A DNA stretch of 35,000 nucleotides from Mesostigma viride (taxonomy: Eukaryota > Streptophyta > Mesostigmatophyceae > Mesostigmatales > Mesostigmataceae). Under the pieces are notes generated by a model. That model did no database searches. It had not been told where the DNA came from and saw nothing but the letters and a program-made list of their open reading frames with translations. The stretch lies in assembly GCA_009746045.1 (NCBI GenBank), contig RPFO01000348.1, positions 197,501-232,500 on the forward strand, read 5' to 3'. A program made the position numbers and the translations under genes. Positions within the stretch are counted from its first letter, which is position 1. Each line of letters begins with the position of its first letter. Of this stretch, positions 1 to 12,500 are shown piece by piece.

Positions 1-394
1 CCATGCTGTCACCGCCACAAGATGTGAAAACTTCTGCCACCGCCCCAAAACAAGCCCATCTTTACAGGGATGGCAACACAACTAATAAAAGTACAGAGCG
101 ACAGTCCCGAAGTACTCGGTGGGCTGCCCCGCATTGTCTTAATCTTTTTTTCATGTGATGGTAAGACACCGCTAATCAGTATGAGGAGCTGCCCACCCGG
201 CCAATTGGCCAGCTGCAGTGAGTGTTCGCAACCACCATGAGTCGAAAAATACACTCCGTGGTTGCGTCCAGCCCCCGTAACCTCATGGCTTCAAACTGTG
301 GGCCAGCCATACGCCAGTCAAGCCAGCCATACGCCAGTCAAGCCAGCCAACAGCATACAACCCCCGCCACCACCTCCATCACCATGACACGTAC
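1..394. other. NUP205 intron 13, start, no exon recognised
   Basis: Sequence downstream of the exon 13 donor. A short direct repeat (about 18 bp, gccagccatacgccagtcaa) occurs twice at 302-339. I could not recognise the next NUP205 exon in either orientation. Confidence 0.5.
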
Positions 395-542
395 CTGGGC
401 AAACCAGCTCTCACTCAAAAAATCGGCCATGAGTTGGCGGCCGGGGGAAGGGGTTGACATCATAGGTGCAGGCAGACCCCGGTCAGGTGTCAGCCCCCCC
501 CCCATGGCAGGTGGCATCCCTGGCACGAACACATCCAGCACC
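395..542 (-). CDS. NUP205: NUP205 exon 13 (residues 851-900)
   Basis: Begins VLDVFVPGMPPAMGGG and ends PGRQLMADFLSESWFAQ, resembling the plant segment LELLKDFMSGR.VF. Acceptor cttgacag, donor gtacgt, phase 0 end. The first base completes the Arg codon begun in exon 12. The acceptor lies only 36 bp from the first unit of the 91-bp array A. Confidence 0.82.
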
Positions 543-3500
543 CTGTCAAGGGCCCAGACCGCAGGAAAGTGCGCAACAGAGGGGCACCGCAAAACACGAC
601 GTTTTGTTATGGGTGGAGTCAGCCTACTCTAAATATAATTATAGAGTTTAGGCAATACTAGCGTTACAGGAGGGGCACCGCAAAACACGACGTGTTGCTA
701 TGGGTGGAGTCAGCCTACTCTAAATATAATTATAGAGTTTAGGCAACACTAGCGTTACAGGAGGGGCACCGCAAAACACGACGTGTTGCTATGGGTGGAG
801 TCAGCCTACTCTAAATATAATTACAGAGTTTAGGCAACACTAGCGTTACAGGAGGGGCACCGCAAAACACGACGTGTTGCTATGGGTGGAGTCAGCCTAC
901 TCTAAATATAATTACAGAGTTTAGGCAACACTAGCGTTACAGGAGGGGCACCGCAAAACACGACGTGTTGTTATGGGTGGAGTCAGCCTACTCTAAATAT
1001 AATTATAGAGTTTAGGCAACACTAGCGTTACAGGAGGGGCACCGCAAAACACGACGTGTTGTTATGGGTGGAGTCAGCCTACTCTAAATATAATTACAGA
1101 GTTTAGGCAACACTAGCGTTACAGGAGGGGCACCGCAAAACACGACGTGTTGCTATGGGTGGAGTCAGCCTACTCTAAATATAATTACAGAGTTTAGGCA
1201 ACACTAGCGTTACAGGAGGGGCACCGCAAAACACGACGTGTTGTTATGGGTGGAGTCAGCCTACTCTAAATATAATTACAGAGTTTAGGCAACACTAGCG
1301 TTACAGGAGGGGCACCGCAAAACACGACGTGTTGTTATGGGTGGAGTCAGCCTACTCTAAATATAATTATAGAGTTTAGGCAACACTAGCGTTACAGGAG
1401 GGGCACCGCAAAACACGACGTGTTGTTATGGGTGGAGTCAGCCTACTCTAAATATAATTACAGAGTTTAGGCAACACTAGCGTTACAGGAGGGGCACCGC
1501 AAAACACGACGTGTTGCTATGGGTGGAGTCAGCCTACTCTAAATATAATTACAGAGTTTAGGCAACACTAGCGTTACAGGAGGGGCACCGCAAAACACGA
1601 CGTGTTGTTATGGGTGGAGTCAGCCTACTCTAAATATAATTATAGAGTTTAGGCAATACTAGCGTTACAGGAGGGGCACCGCAAAACACGACGTGTTGCT
1701 ATGGGTGGAGTCAGCCTACTCTAAATATAATTACAGAGTTTAGGCAACACTAGCGTTACAGGAGGGGCACCGCAAAACACGACGTGTTGTTATGGGTGGA
1801 GTCAGCCTACTCTAAATATAATTATAGAGTTTAGGCAATACTAGCGTTACAGGAGGGGCACCGCAAAACACGACGTGTTGCTATGGGTGGAGTCAGCCTA
1901 CTCTAAATATAATTACAGAGTTTAGGCAACACTAGCGTTACAGGAGGGGCACCGCAAAACACGACGTGTTGTTATGGGTGGAGTCAGCCTACTCTAAATA
2001 TAATTATAGAGTTTAGGCAACACTAGCGTTACAGGAGGGGCACCGCAAAACACGACGTGTTGTTATGGGTGGAGTCAGCCTACTCTACATATAATTATAG
2101 AGTTTAGGCAACACTAGCGTTACAGGAGGGGCACCGCAAAACACGACGTGTTGCTATGGGTGGAGTCAGCCTACTCTAAATATAATTACAGAGTTTAGGC
2201 AACACTAGCGTTACAGGAGGGGCACCGCAAAACACGACGTGTTGTTATGGGTGGAGTCAGCCTACTGGGTAGCCACAGCCGGGCAGGGTGCTGCGCAAGA
2301 GCATCTAATGGGCACCTGCCTGGGTCGATGAAAAGGAGGTCCTTCATGGCTACATGATTACAAGTGGGAGCGAGACGCGCGGCAAGGGTCACTATATGCC
2401 AGCACAGAAAAGGAACACCCTGCAACTGTAGTGTACGGCTGTAGGGTACGAGCGCCAAGGGAACCTCCATCACGGCATCGCCCCAACCGAGCAGCAGGTC
2501 ACGTGCCGGTGCGGCCATGACAGCCAAGCATCAGCACGCAGAGACAGAAACAAGCCGCCATCACGGCATCGCCCCAACCGAGCAGCAGGTCACATGCCGG
2601 TGCGGCCGTGACAGCCAAGCATCAGCACGCAGAGACAGAAACAAGCCTCCATCAGGGCATCGCCCCAACCGAGCAGCAGGTCACGTGCCGGTGCGGCCGT
2701 GACAGCCAAGCATCAGCACGCAGAGACAGAAACAAGCCTCCATCACGGCATCGCCCCAACAGAGCAGCAGGCCACGTGCCGGTGCGGCCATGACAGCCAA
2801 GCATCAGCACGCAGAGACAGAAACAAGCCGCCATCACGGCATCGCCCCAACCGAGCAGCAGGCCACGTGCCGGTGCGGCCATGACAGCCAAGCATCAGCA
2901 CGCAGAGACAGAAACAAGCCTCCATCACGGCATCGCCCCAACCGAGCAGCAGGTCACGTGCCGGTGCGGCCGTGACAGCCAAGCATCAGCACGCAGAGAC
3001 AGAAACAAGCCTCCATCACGGCATCGCCCCAACCGAGCAGCAGGTCACGTGCCGGTGCGGCCGTGACAGCCAAGCATCAGCACGCAGAGACAGAAACAAG
3101 CCTCCATCACGGCATCGCCCCAACCGAGCAGCAGGTCACGTGCCGGTGCGGCCGTGACAGCCAAGCATCAGCACGCAGAGACAGAAACAAGCCTCCATCA
3201 CGGCATCGCCCCAACCGAGCAGCAGGTCACGTGCCGGTGCGGCCATGACAGCCAAGCATCAGCACGCAGAGACAGAAACAAGCCGCCATCACGGCATCGC
3301 CCCAACCGAGCAGCAGGTCACATGCCGGTGCGGCCGTGACAGCCAAGCATCAGCACGCAGAGACAGAAACAAGCCGCCATCAGGGCATCGCCCCAACCGA
3401 GCAGCAGGTCACGTGCCGGTGCGGCCATGACAGCCAAGCATCAGCACGCAGAGACAGAAACAAGCCTCCATCACGGCATCGCCCCAACCGAGCAGCAGGT

Positions 3501-6500
3501 CACGTGCCGGTGCGGCCGTGACAGCCAAGCATCAGCACGCAGAGACAGAAACAAGCCTCCATCACGGCATCGCCCCAACCGAGCAGCAGGCCACGTGCCG
3601 GTGCGGCCATGACAGCCAAGCATCAGCACGCAGAGACAGAAACAAGCCGCCATCACGGCATCGCCCCAACCGAGCAGCAGGCCACGTGCCGGTGCGGCCA
3701 TGACAGCCAAGCATCAGCACGCAGAGACAGAAACAAGCCTCCATCACGGCATCGCCCCAACCGAGCAGCAGGTCACGTGCCGGTGCGGCCGTGACAGCCA
3801 AGCATCAGCACGCAGAGACAGAAACAAGCCTCCATCACGGCATCGCCCCAACCGAGCAGCAGGTCACGTGCCGGTGCGGCCGTGACAGCCAAGCATCAGC
3901 ACGCAGAGACAGAAACAAGCCTCCATCACGGCATCGCCCCAACCGAGCAGCAGGTCACGTGCCGGTGCGGCCGTGACAGCCAAGCATCAGCACGCAGAGA
4001 CAGAAACAAGCCGCCATCAGGGCATCGCCCCAACCGAGCAGCAGGTCGCGTGCCGGTGCGGCCATGACAGCCAAGCATCAGCACGCAGAGACAGAAACAA
4101 GCCTCCATCACGGCATCGCCCCAACCGAGCAGCAGGTCACGTGCCGGTGCGGCCGTGACAGCCAAGCATCGGCACGCAGAGACAGAAACAAGCCTCCATC
4201 ACGGCATCGCCCCAACAGAGCAGCAGGTCCCGTGCCGGTGCGGCCGTGACAGCCAAGCATCAGCACGCAGAGACAGAAACAAGCCTCCATCACGGCATCG
4301 CCCCAACAGAGCAGCAGGTCACGTGCCGGTGCGGCCGTGACAGCCAAGCATCAGCACGCAGAGACAGAAACAAGCCTCCATCAGGGCATCGCCCCAACCG
4401 AGCAGCAGGTCGCGTGCCGGTGCGGCCATGACAGCCAAGCATTGGCACGCAGAGACAGAAACAAGCCGCCATCAGGGCATCGCCCCAACCGAGCAGCAGG
4501 TCACGTGCCGGTGCGGCCATGACAGCCAAGCATCAGCACGCAGAGACAGAAACAAGCCTCCATCACGGCATCGCCCCAACCGAGCAGCAGGTCACGTGCC
4601 GGTGCGGCCGTGACAGCCAAGCATCAGCACGCAGAGACAGAAACAAGCCTCCATCACGGCATCGCCCCAACCGAGCAGCAGGTCACGTGCCGGTGCGGCC
4701 GTGACAGCCAAGCATCAGCACGCAGAGACAGAAACAAGCCTCCATCACGGCATCGCCCCAACAGAGCAGCAGGTCACGTGCCGGTGCGGCCGTGACAGCC
4801 AAGCATCAGCACGCAGAGACAGAAACAAGCCGCCATCAGGGCATCGCCCCAACCGAGCAGCAGGTCGCGTGCCGGTGCGGCCGTGACAGCCAAGCATCAG
4901 CACGCAGAGACAGAAACAAGCCTCCATCACGGCATCGCCCCAACAGAGCAGCAGGTCACGTGCCGGTGCGGCCGTGACAGCCAAGCATCAGCACGCAGAG
5001 ACAGAAACAAGCCTCCATCACGGCATCGCCCCAACCGAGCAGCAGGTCACGTGCCGGTGCGGCCATGACAGCCAAGCATCAGCACGCAGAGACAGAAACA
5101 AGCCTCCATCACGGCATCGCCCCAACCGAGCAGCAGGTCACGTGCCGGTGCGGCCGTGACAGCCAAGCATCAGCACGCAGAGACAGAAACAAGCCTCCAT
5201 CACGGCATCGCCCCAACCGAGCAGCAGGTCACGTGCCGGTGCGGCCGTGACAGCCAAGCATCAGCACGCAGAGACAGAAACAAGCCTCCATCACGGCATC
5301 GCCCCAACCGAGCAGCAGGTCACGTGCCGGTGCGGCCGTGACAGCCAAGCATCAGCACGCAGAGACAGAAACAAGCCGCCATCAGGGCATCGCCCCAACC
5401 GAGCAGCAGGTCGCGTGCCGGTGCGGCCGTGACAGCCAAGCATCAGCACGCAGAGACAGAAACAAGCCTCCATCACGGCATCGCCCCAACCGAGCAGCAG
5501 GTCACGTGCCGGTGCGGCCGTGACAGCCAAGCATCAGCACGCAGAGACAGAAACAAGCCGCCATCACGGCATCGCCCCAACCGAGCAGCAGGTCACGTGC
5601 CGGTGCGGCCGTGACAGCCAAGCATCAGCACGCAGAGACAGAAACAAGCCGCCATCACGGCATCGCCCCAACAGAGCAGCAGGTCACGTGCCGGTGCGGC
5701 CATGACAGCCAAGCATCAGCACGCAGAGACAGAAACAAGCCTCCATCACGGCATCGCCCCAACCGAGCAGCAGGCCACGTGCCGGTGCGGCCGTGACAGC
5801 CAAGCATCAGCACGCAGAGACAGAAACAAGCCTCCATCACGGCATCGCCCCAACCGAGCAGCAGGTCACGTGCCGGTGCGGCCATGACAGCCAAGCATCA
5901 GCACGCAGAGACAGAAACAAGCCTCCATCACGGCATTGCCCCAACCGAGCAGCAGGTCCCGTGCCGGTGCGGCCGTGACAGCCAAGCATCAGCACGCAGA
6001 GACAGAAACAAGCCGGGCGCAGCACAGGCCGAGCAAGTCACGGCAACAAACAGCGGTTGGCCGTGCGTGTACGGACAAGGAGGTGGGCAGGGCAGCGTAC
6101 AATCGCACGGAGGAGTGGGTAGTACACTCGCACGGAGGAGGGGGCAGGGCAGCATACACTCGCACGGAGGAGTGGGCAGGGCAGCGTACACTCGCACGGA
6201 GGAGTGGGTAGTATACTCGCACGAGGGAGTGGGCAGTATACTCGCACGGAGGAGTGGGTAGCCCAGACACCCGATTGGAGGCAGCAGACAGGAAAGAGCC
6301 TGCTAGGTGTACTACCCATGGTGTGACACTAGGCGGACGACCCATGATGCTGCCTGCCAAAAAGTGGGCTGAACCAGCTCACGCACAACACTGATGGATG
6401 CCAAAGGAAGGCATGCCGGGCATTTCCTGAACATGGGCTGGCCTCACGCACACACACACACGGACGGACGCCAGCACTTGCTGGTTCCCTCGCGCCACAA

Positions 6501-9500
6501 GCACCACCATCCGTCACCATCATCCCTGCCGCAGGCCACGCACCTCAGAAAGTGCTGCAGGCACGCCAGCGCCAGCTGCTGCTGCTCCACGGGGTCCTTG
6601 TACCCGCGATTGGGGAGCCCCGCAAACACTTCCACAACAAACTTGAACGTGGGGATGAAGCTGCGCCGTCATGGGTTATAAGCAGCACCGCACACGTGAA
6701 CAGGAAGCACACAGCCACAGGTATGCCAGCACAAGATGGCATCACAGGATCAAAATGACAAAGCACTGCGGTAGAGATGCCTGGGCGCACCGTACATGCT
6801 CAGCTTCTGGTCAGGCAGAGCGAAATGTCGCCATCCATTACCAACCTCCAAGCAATAAAACTTGAACCAACCAAGAAGCACAACCAATAGGCTCCCTTGT
6901 GCCTGCGTTCCACACAGACTGACAGCCATTGTCGAATGCTTGGATATCCCAGGGGTGTTGACATGGGCGGCTTTTGATACGCATCGTTTAAGACAAGCCT
7001 ACCCCTGCCCTGGTGTGCCACCCATGGCAATACCAAGCCTCTATGCTCCGCTAGTGGAACCGGGTACCGGGCGTGGGACGACTAGGATTCTGTGACCCGC
7101 CCCTCTAGGTACCCGCATTACCTGCCGTCGCCCAAAGTTGACGACGATGGGGTCTACAACTGAGCAAGCAGGCCCGGTGCACAACAGTCCATGGAGCAAC
7201 ACCCATGAGGCCTGATGGACCCTGGCAGATGGGTGAACCTCATATACAGTGCCAAAAAGCACGCTAGCTCCAAACCAGACAGCCAGAGAATTGCTCTACT
7301 TAACGCCCTGCAGCAGCCAGCAGTCACGATGACCACTGCACAGTGCTCTGCCCCCCTGCCCTATCCATGGTGACTGCTGCCAGCGACCCGGCGTGGCATG
7401 CCCACCACACAAGCGAGCACGTCAACACTTCATGCGACCATGTGGTGGCTGGTCAAGCGTACGAGTGTCCAAGGGTTTCAGCGTCCGGTTGTTGGAGCGT
7501 TGGAGCGCGTACCTGGGCTGCGCAAGCATGTACTCTGTGTGCACCTCCAGCAAGCGGTTGAGGAGGCCCAGCAGCGCTGTGGTGGCTGGGTAGCGCTCGT
7601 CCTGGCACTCCACCTGCAGCAGCTCCTTCCCTGCGGGGGAAGACTGTCAACCGCCACGCCCACGCCCACAGCCACAGCCACAAGAACCGCCACAACCACG
7701 CCCACAGCCACGCCCACAGCCACAACACAGCCACGCCCACAGCCACGCCCACAGCCACGCCCACAGCCACGCCCACAGCCACGCCCACAGCCACAACACA
7801 GCCACAACACAGCCACAATACAGCCACAATATAGCCACAATACAGCCACAATACAGCCACAATACAGCCACAATACAGCCACAATACAGCCACAATACAG
7901 CCACAATACAGCCACAATACAGCCAGCCACAATACAGCCACAATTCAGCCACAATACAGCCACAATACAGCCACAATACAGCCACAATACAGCCACAATT
8001 CAGCCACAATACAGCCACAATACAGCCACAATACAGCCACAATATAGCCACAATCACAGCCACAATTCAGCCACAATACAGCCACAATACAGCCACAATA
8101 CAGCCACAATACAGCCACAATATAGCCATAATCACAGCCATGAGATCAGCACAGACAAGACCACAACCCTGACGCGCAAGCATGCCCAGCAAGTCCGTCC
8201 CGTGAGAGATGCTGCTACCGCGACATGACCCCCCGAAAAAACCAGACGACAATGTGCGCCAACATGGCAAGCAGGCCCCTGTGTGTAGCACCACGTCCCA
8301 CACTGCTTCCTCTGATGCCTCACCGCCCGTCAGCCACCACGCACATGTCAGCACCCCGCACGCATCAGGTCCCCCACCCCTTGCCAACCCCTTACCTCCA
8401 CATTGCCCGCAGAGTGCAGCGTGCCCGACAGCTCCAGCTGGCGCCACACCTCCTCCGCCATTGCGGGGGAGAAGGCCAGCGATGCGATGGCACCACGGCA
8501 GGCCGCCTGCGGGGGCCAGCATGCCCGAGTGCCACCGGTAGACATCACGACATGTGTTGCAGCAGGCGCACGTGTCAGTGGGCATGGGCATGGTGTCGCA
8601 ACGAGCCATCCAGGCCTACCTCGGCTACCTTGAATGTACAAAGAAAAGATGACAGATCTATCGAGGAGGGGCAAGGTAGTGGGAGGCACCGCGGCCATGT
8701 TGGGTTGAGGGACGAAGAAAGCCCAACCACTTGCCTACGTCCGCACGGACTTTGATGGGTTGGTCAAAGGAGGGGCTGGGTCCACCAAAGGAGGGGCCGC
8801 ATAAATAGCAAAGCATGCACACATAAGACCACAGCATAACAAGCCGGCCAGATGCCATGCAGGTATCCAAGCCTGCGAATGCTGCCAGAGCACGGACGAA
8901 CATGCCAGAGGTGCGGCACACTGTCTAACGACGGCAGCCACCTTTTCCACGGTTACTGTCCTTCACCGGTAGCAGGTAATGGGAGTGGGTGGTGCAAAGC
9001 CGGCCATGTTGAGGTCACCCACTGACATATTGAAACAGCAAGAGGACGGTACGGGGCAGTAACAGTGAGGGGTCCACCCCCCATCCCCCCACCCCACCCC
9101 CCGAAGCGTGCCTACCTTCAGCGTGGTCGGAATGGGGCAGCGACACATGGCGAACAACAGCTCCAGCGGCCGCCACTGCGTCACCTCGCTGCTCAAGTCC
9201 TGCCACATCTGCAGCCGCTCGGTGGGGGTGGCCAGCGCCAGCACCGTCTCCAGCAGCGATACAAACGCGATGAGGCCCCCTGCGTCCTCATCCGACATGA
9301 GCGGGGCCAAGGCGTGGGAGAAAGGCAGGTCCCGGGCCAGGCCGGTGACGGACGCCATAGAGGCATGGGCTGCCTCGATCTCCTCTGCTTTCTGCACTGA
9401 TGTCCGCAGCGCGCTGAATAGCCACGCCCACGACATGCCCATGCGGCCCCCTGTGTCCCGGAGGCGTGTGTACACCTGCGCGGCGCCGTCAGGGCCCCTG

Positions 9501-12500
9501 GCGATGGCCTTGAGCAGGGCCACGCACGCAGCCAGCGCGGGTGCGCTCCCATGGACCCTCTCCTCGGTGACGGCCAGCATGTCGGCCACGTGCGGGGCGC
9601 GCGCCAGCAGCGGATCGAGGTGGAACGTCTCCGCCACCAGCTCCACCAGCGAGTAGAAGAGGGTCCCCTGGTCTGGTGGGGAGGTGGGGACCAGGAGGAC
9701 ACCGCTCGTGGCCCCCGCGGCTCTTTCTGCGCACACATGAAAGGCAGACCAGGGAGCCGGTGGGCACCCTTACTTGTCAAGTAGAGAGTTTACTCGCGGA
9801 GGGCAGCCTTACTTTTAAGTAAAAAATAAAGAGACGGAGGGCAGCCTTACCTTCAAGTATTGAGAGATGGAGGGCAGCCTTACTTTAAAGTCAAGAGCAA
9901 GAGACGGAGGGCAGCCTTACCTTCAAGTTAAGTATTAAGAGATGGAGGGCAGCCTTCCATTTAAGAAAGGAATCAAGAGACGGAGGGCAGCCTTATTATT
10001 AAGTAAAGAGTTTAGAGACAGAGGGCAGCTTCCTTTTAAGTAAAGACTAAAGAGACGGAGGGAAGGTGGGAAAAGAGTGGGAGGCAATAAAAGGAGAATG
10101 GGCCGTACACCGTAATGATGCAGATTAATTAATTATCACGTAGACTGCGTCACGTGGGTTCCAGTAAAGGAACCTTAAAGCAGTATACACAATGACAAGG
10201 AGGGAGGGCGCCCTAGCTTCTCTCACTCAGCCCTAAGTGGGCAGGCCACAGAGCGCTCTCTCCGCATCATGGTGCGGGCGCAACTGTGGGCGCAATAAAG
10301 CTTCGGCGTAGCCAAAGCGCGGCGGATGCCTTAAGATGGCCTCCAGAGCCCACAGATAGGCTTGGAACGCATTGAGAGGCGCGCCGGATTGGGAGAATAT
10401 GAAGGCTTCTCCCGGTGCCTTAGGGTTGTTAGGGGCATACCCAGGGTTCACCCACAACCCCAATGATGCGGATGTCCTCTGCAAAGGTGCGGATCTTGTG
10501 GGACTTGTGGGATGTGACACCGAGCGACGCCCACGTTGCAACCATCCTGAAGCAGCACCCAAAGGCAAGCGGGCGACTCTAGGGAAGGAGGCAGCGGCGC
10601 ATGCTGAAGACAGCCTTACAACTGCTACCCGCTGGCACACTAGCCAGTCCAGCCAGTGCACAGCCCCACACTGCCAGTCTTCCCAATCCCGTCCCAACTA
10701 CTGCACATCCCCCTCCCTCACCTGCCAGCCACTGCGCCGGGTGGTCCCTCATGACGCGTAGGCCATGCACGCCCTGCACCCTGACAAAGGCCGCCGTCAC
10801 GCGGTGCAGTGCCTCGGCAAACAGCAGCCGGTTGTGCTCCGCCTCGTCCGACCGCAGCGGCTCCGACCGTAGCACTGTGTGGGCCAAGTGCCAGAATGCA
10901 CGCCCCTGCACGGCCGCGCCCACCGCCTCCCTGCAGGCACTTGCCATTGTGTCCCCCGCACACTTGGACAGATAGCTCGCCCACGCAAAGCGCGCCGCGG
11001 ACGTGAACGCAGTGGCCGTCGCTGGTGGGGGGGCCACGCCAAGGGCCGGAACGGTGGCCACGACTATTGCAGTGCTAGTTGCGCCAGCAGGTTGGGTGGG
11101 GGGGCTGGTGGGGTCCTCTCGCATGACCAGCTTGTGCAGCGACTGCAGAAAGTCGCGGTGGGGGCCCGAAGCCAGCAGTCTCTGGAGGGAGGGCGAGTGG
11201 TCGGGCGCCACGGTGCTGCCATCTGGCACGTCGGGCGGCGCCCCATCCGTCGGCCCCACCGCGGTGAGCCACGTGAAGAGGAGGAGGTTGGCGTTCTGGG
11301 TTGGGCGGGTGCCAGCAGAAACAAAGCATGCGGGGAATGGGCCGGCACATGCAAAGGAGCGAGAGGTGAGAGGGTCAGACAGCAACAAGGCTAGGGGAAG
11401 ACATAGGCAACACGGCGCCAAGGCCCCAAGGCCACAAGCAAGCACTGGACAAGGCGAGGAGAGGAGACACAGGCATCAACGCAGTCAGCGGAAATCTGCC
11501 TGCAAATACCTGTTCGTTGCCGATGGCGACGGCTAACAAACACATATTGTTGACGACAACTACGCCCAGAGCCTGCAAGCGGCCTATGAAAGGACAGGGG
11601 GCGCGACCACTGTAACGAATGGCCCATCCATGGCACAAATGGGAGTGAGGGAGGGGCGTACCTCCCAATTCCCCTTACCGCCAGCAGGTTGATGTCCTCC
11701 GGTGCCGGCGTGGCCGCCCACTCCTGCGCCGCATCTGCCAGGAGTCGAAACAGCTTGCCCCACAGACCGGTGGCCGCGTCCTTGCCGTCCCCCTTCACCT
11801 GCGCCACCAGCAGTTCAAGCTCCGCGGCAGCTGCGCCACGCAGGTACGTCCGCAAGATGCCAGCATAGGCGGCCGCAAGAGGTGCCAGGATTGGTACGGA
11901 GCCAGAAACAACGTGCCACCCAGCCAGCCTTTCATCCAGCTGGTAAACGATGACCTCCACACAAACGCGCTCGCGGTAGGCAGATACGATACCTGCACAT
12001 TGAGTAAGCTGCTGGGCGCATTTCTGAATTCATTTCGTCTATGCTGATTGCAGATCACTCATGGCAAATCGAGCCATGCCACCACAATGACAGCATGTAT
12101 TGTAGGCTGCACATACAGCATACAATACTGGGCACACAGGCAGGCAATCACATCCACTAGGCCAGTTAATACGGATTCCCTGTACGCACTCAGGAAAACA
12201 TGAGTCCAAAATAGGGACTAGGTACATAGACTTAAAACAGGGGCTTAGTTGCTCCACGGCATGGGACATGCACGTCTGCAAGTACTAGGGGTCCAGGGCC
12301 ACCGTATCCCTCTCTGTCCGCGCTACACCAACAGAACCAGAGCAAGCGGCATGCTGACAGCACCATTTGCTGTCCACTACCAGGAACATTGTGCAGGGCA
12401 AGCCAGCAACCAAGCAAGGCAGCCGGTGGATGCATCCGAAGGCCACATGTGTGAATGTGTGTGTGCCTGTGTGTGCCTGTGTGTGTGCTTGTGTGTGCCT

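Noticed and set aside
222-651. Plus-strand ORFs at the left end
   Set aside because: Antisense to NUP205 exon 13 and running into the first unit of array A.
579-6014. CRISPR-like array
   Set aside because: Units are contiguous 91-bp satellites without unique spacers, in a eukaryotic intron.
2517-6261. Dozens of 61-79 codon frames (MTAKHQHAETETS...) repeated every 91 bp
   Set aside because: They are by-products of the satellite unit; 91 is not a multiple of three, so no continuous protein results, and the array is intronic.
7398-8228. 276-codon plus-strand ORF rich in PQYSHNTATIQ
   Set aside because: Reading frame through an 11-bp minisatellite, antisense to NUP205 exon 11 and intron 10.
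8758-8830. Candidate small RNA or promoter (cataaatag)
   Set aside because: Intronic position, no conserved boxes, no cloverleaf or snRNA features found.
10722-11536. Plus-strand ORFs antisense to NUP205 exons 8 and 9
   Set aside because: GC-rich shadows; the minus strand has clear NUP205 homology and splice phases.
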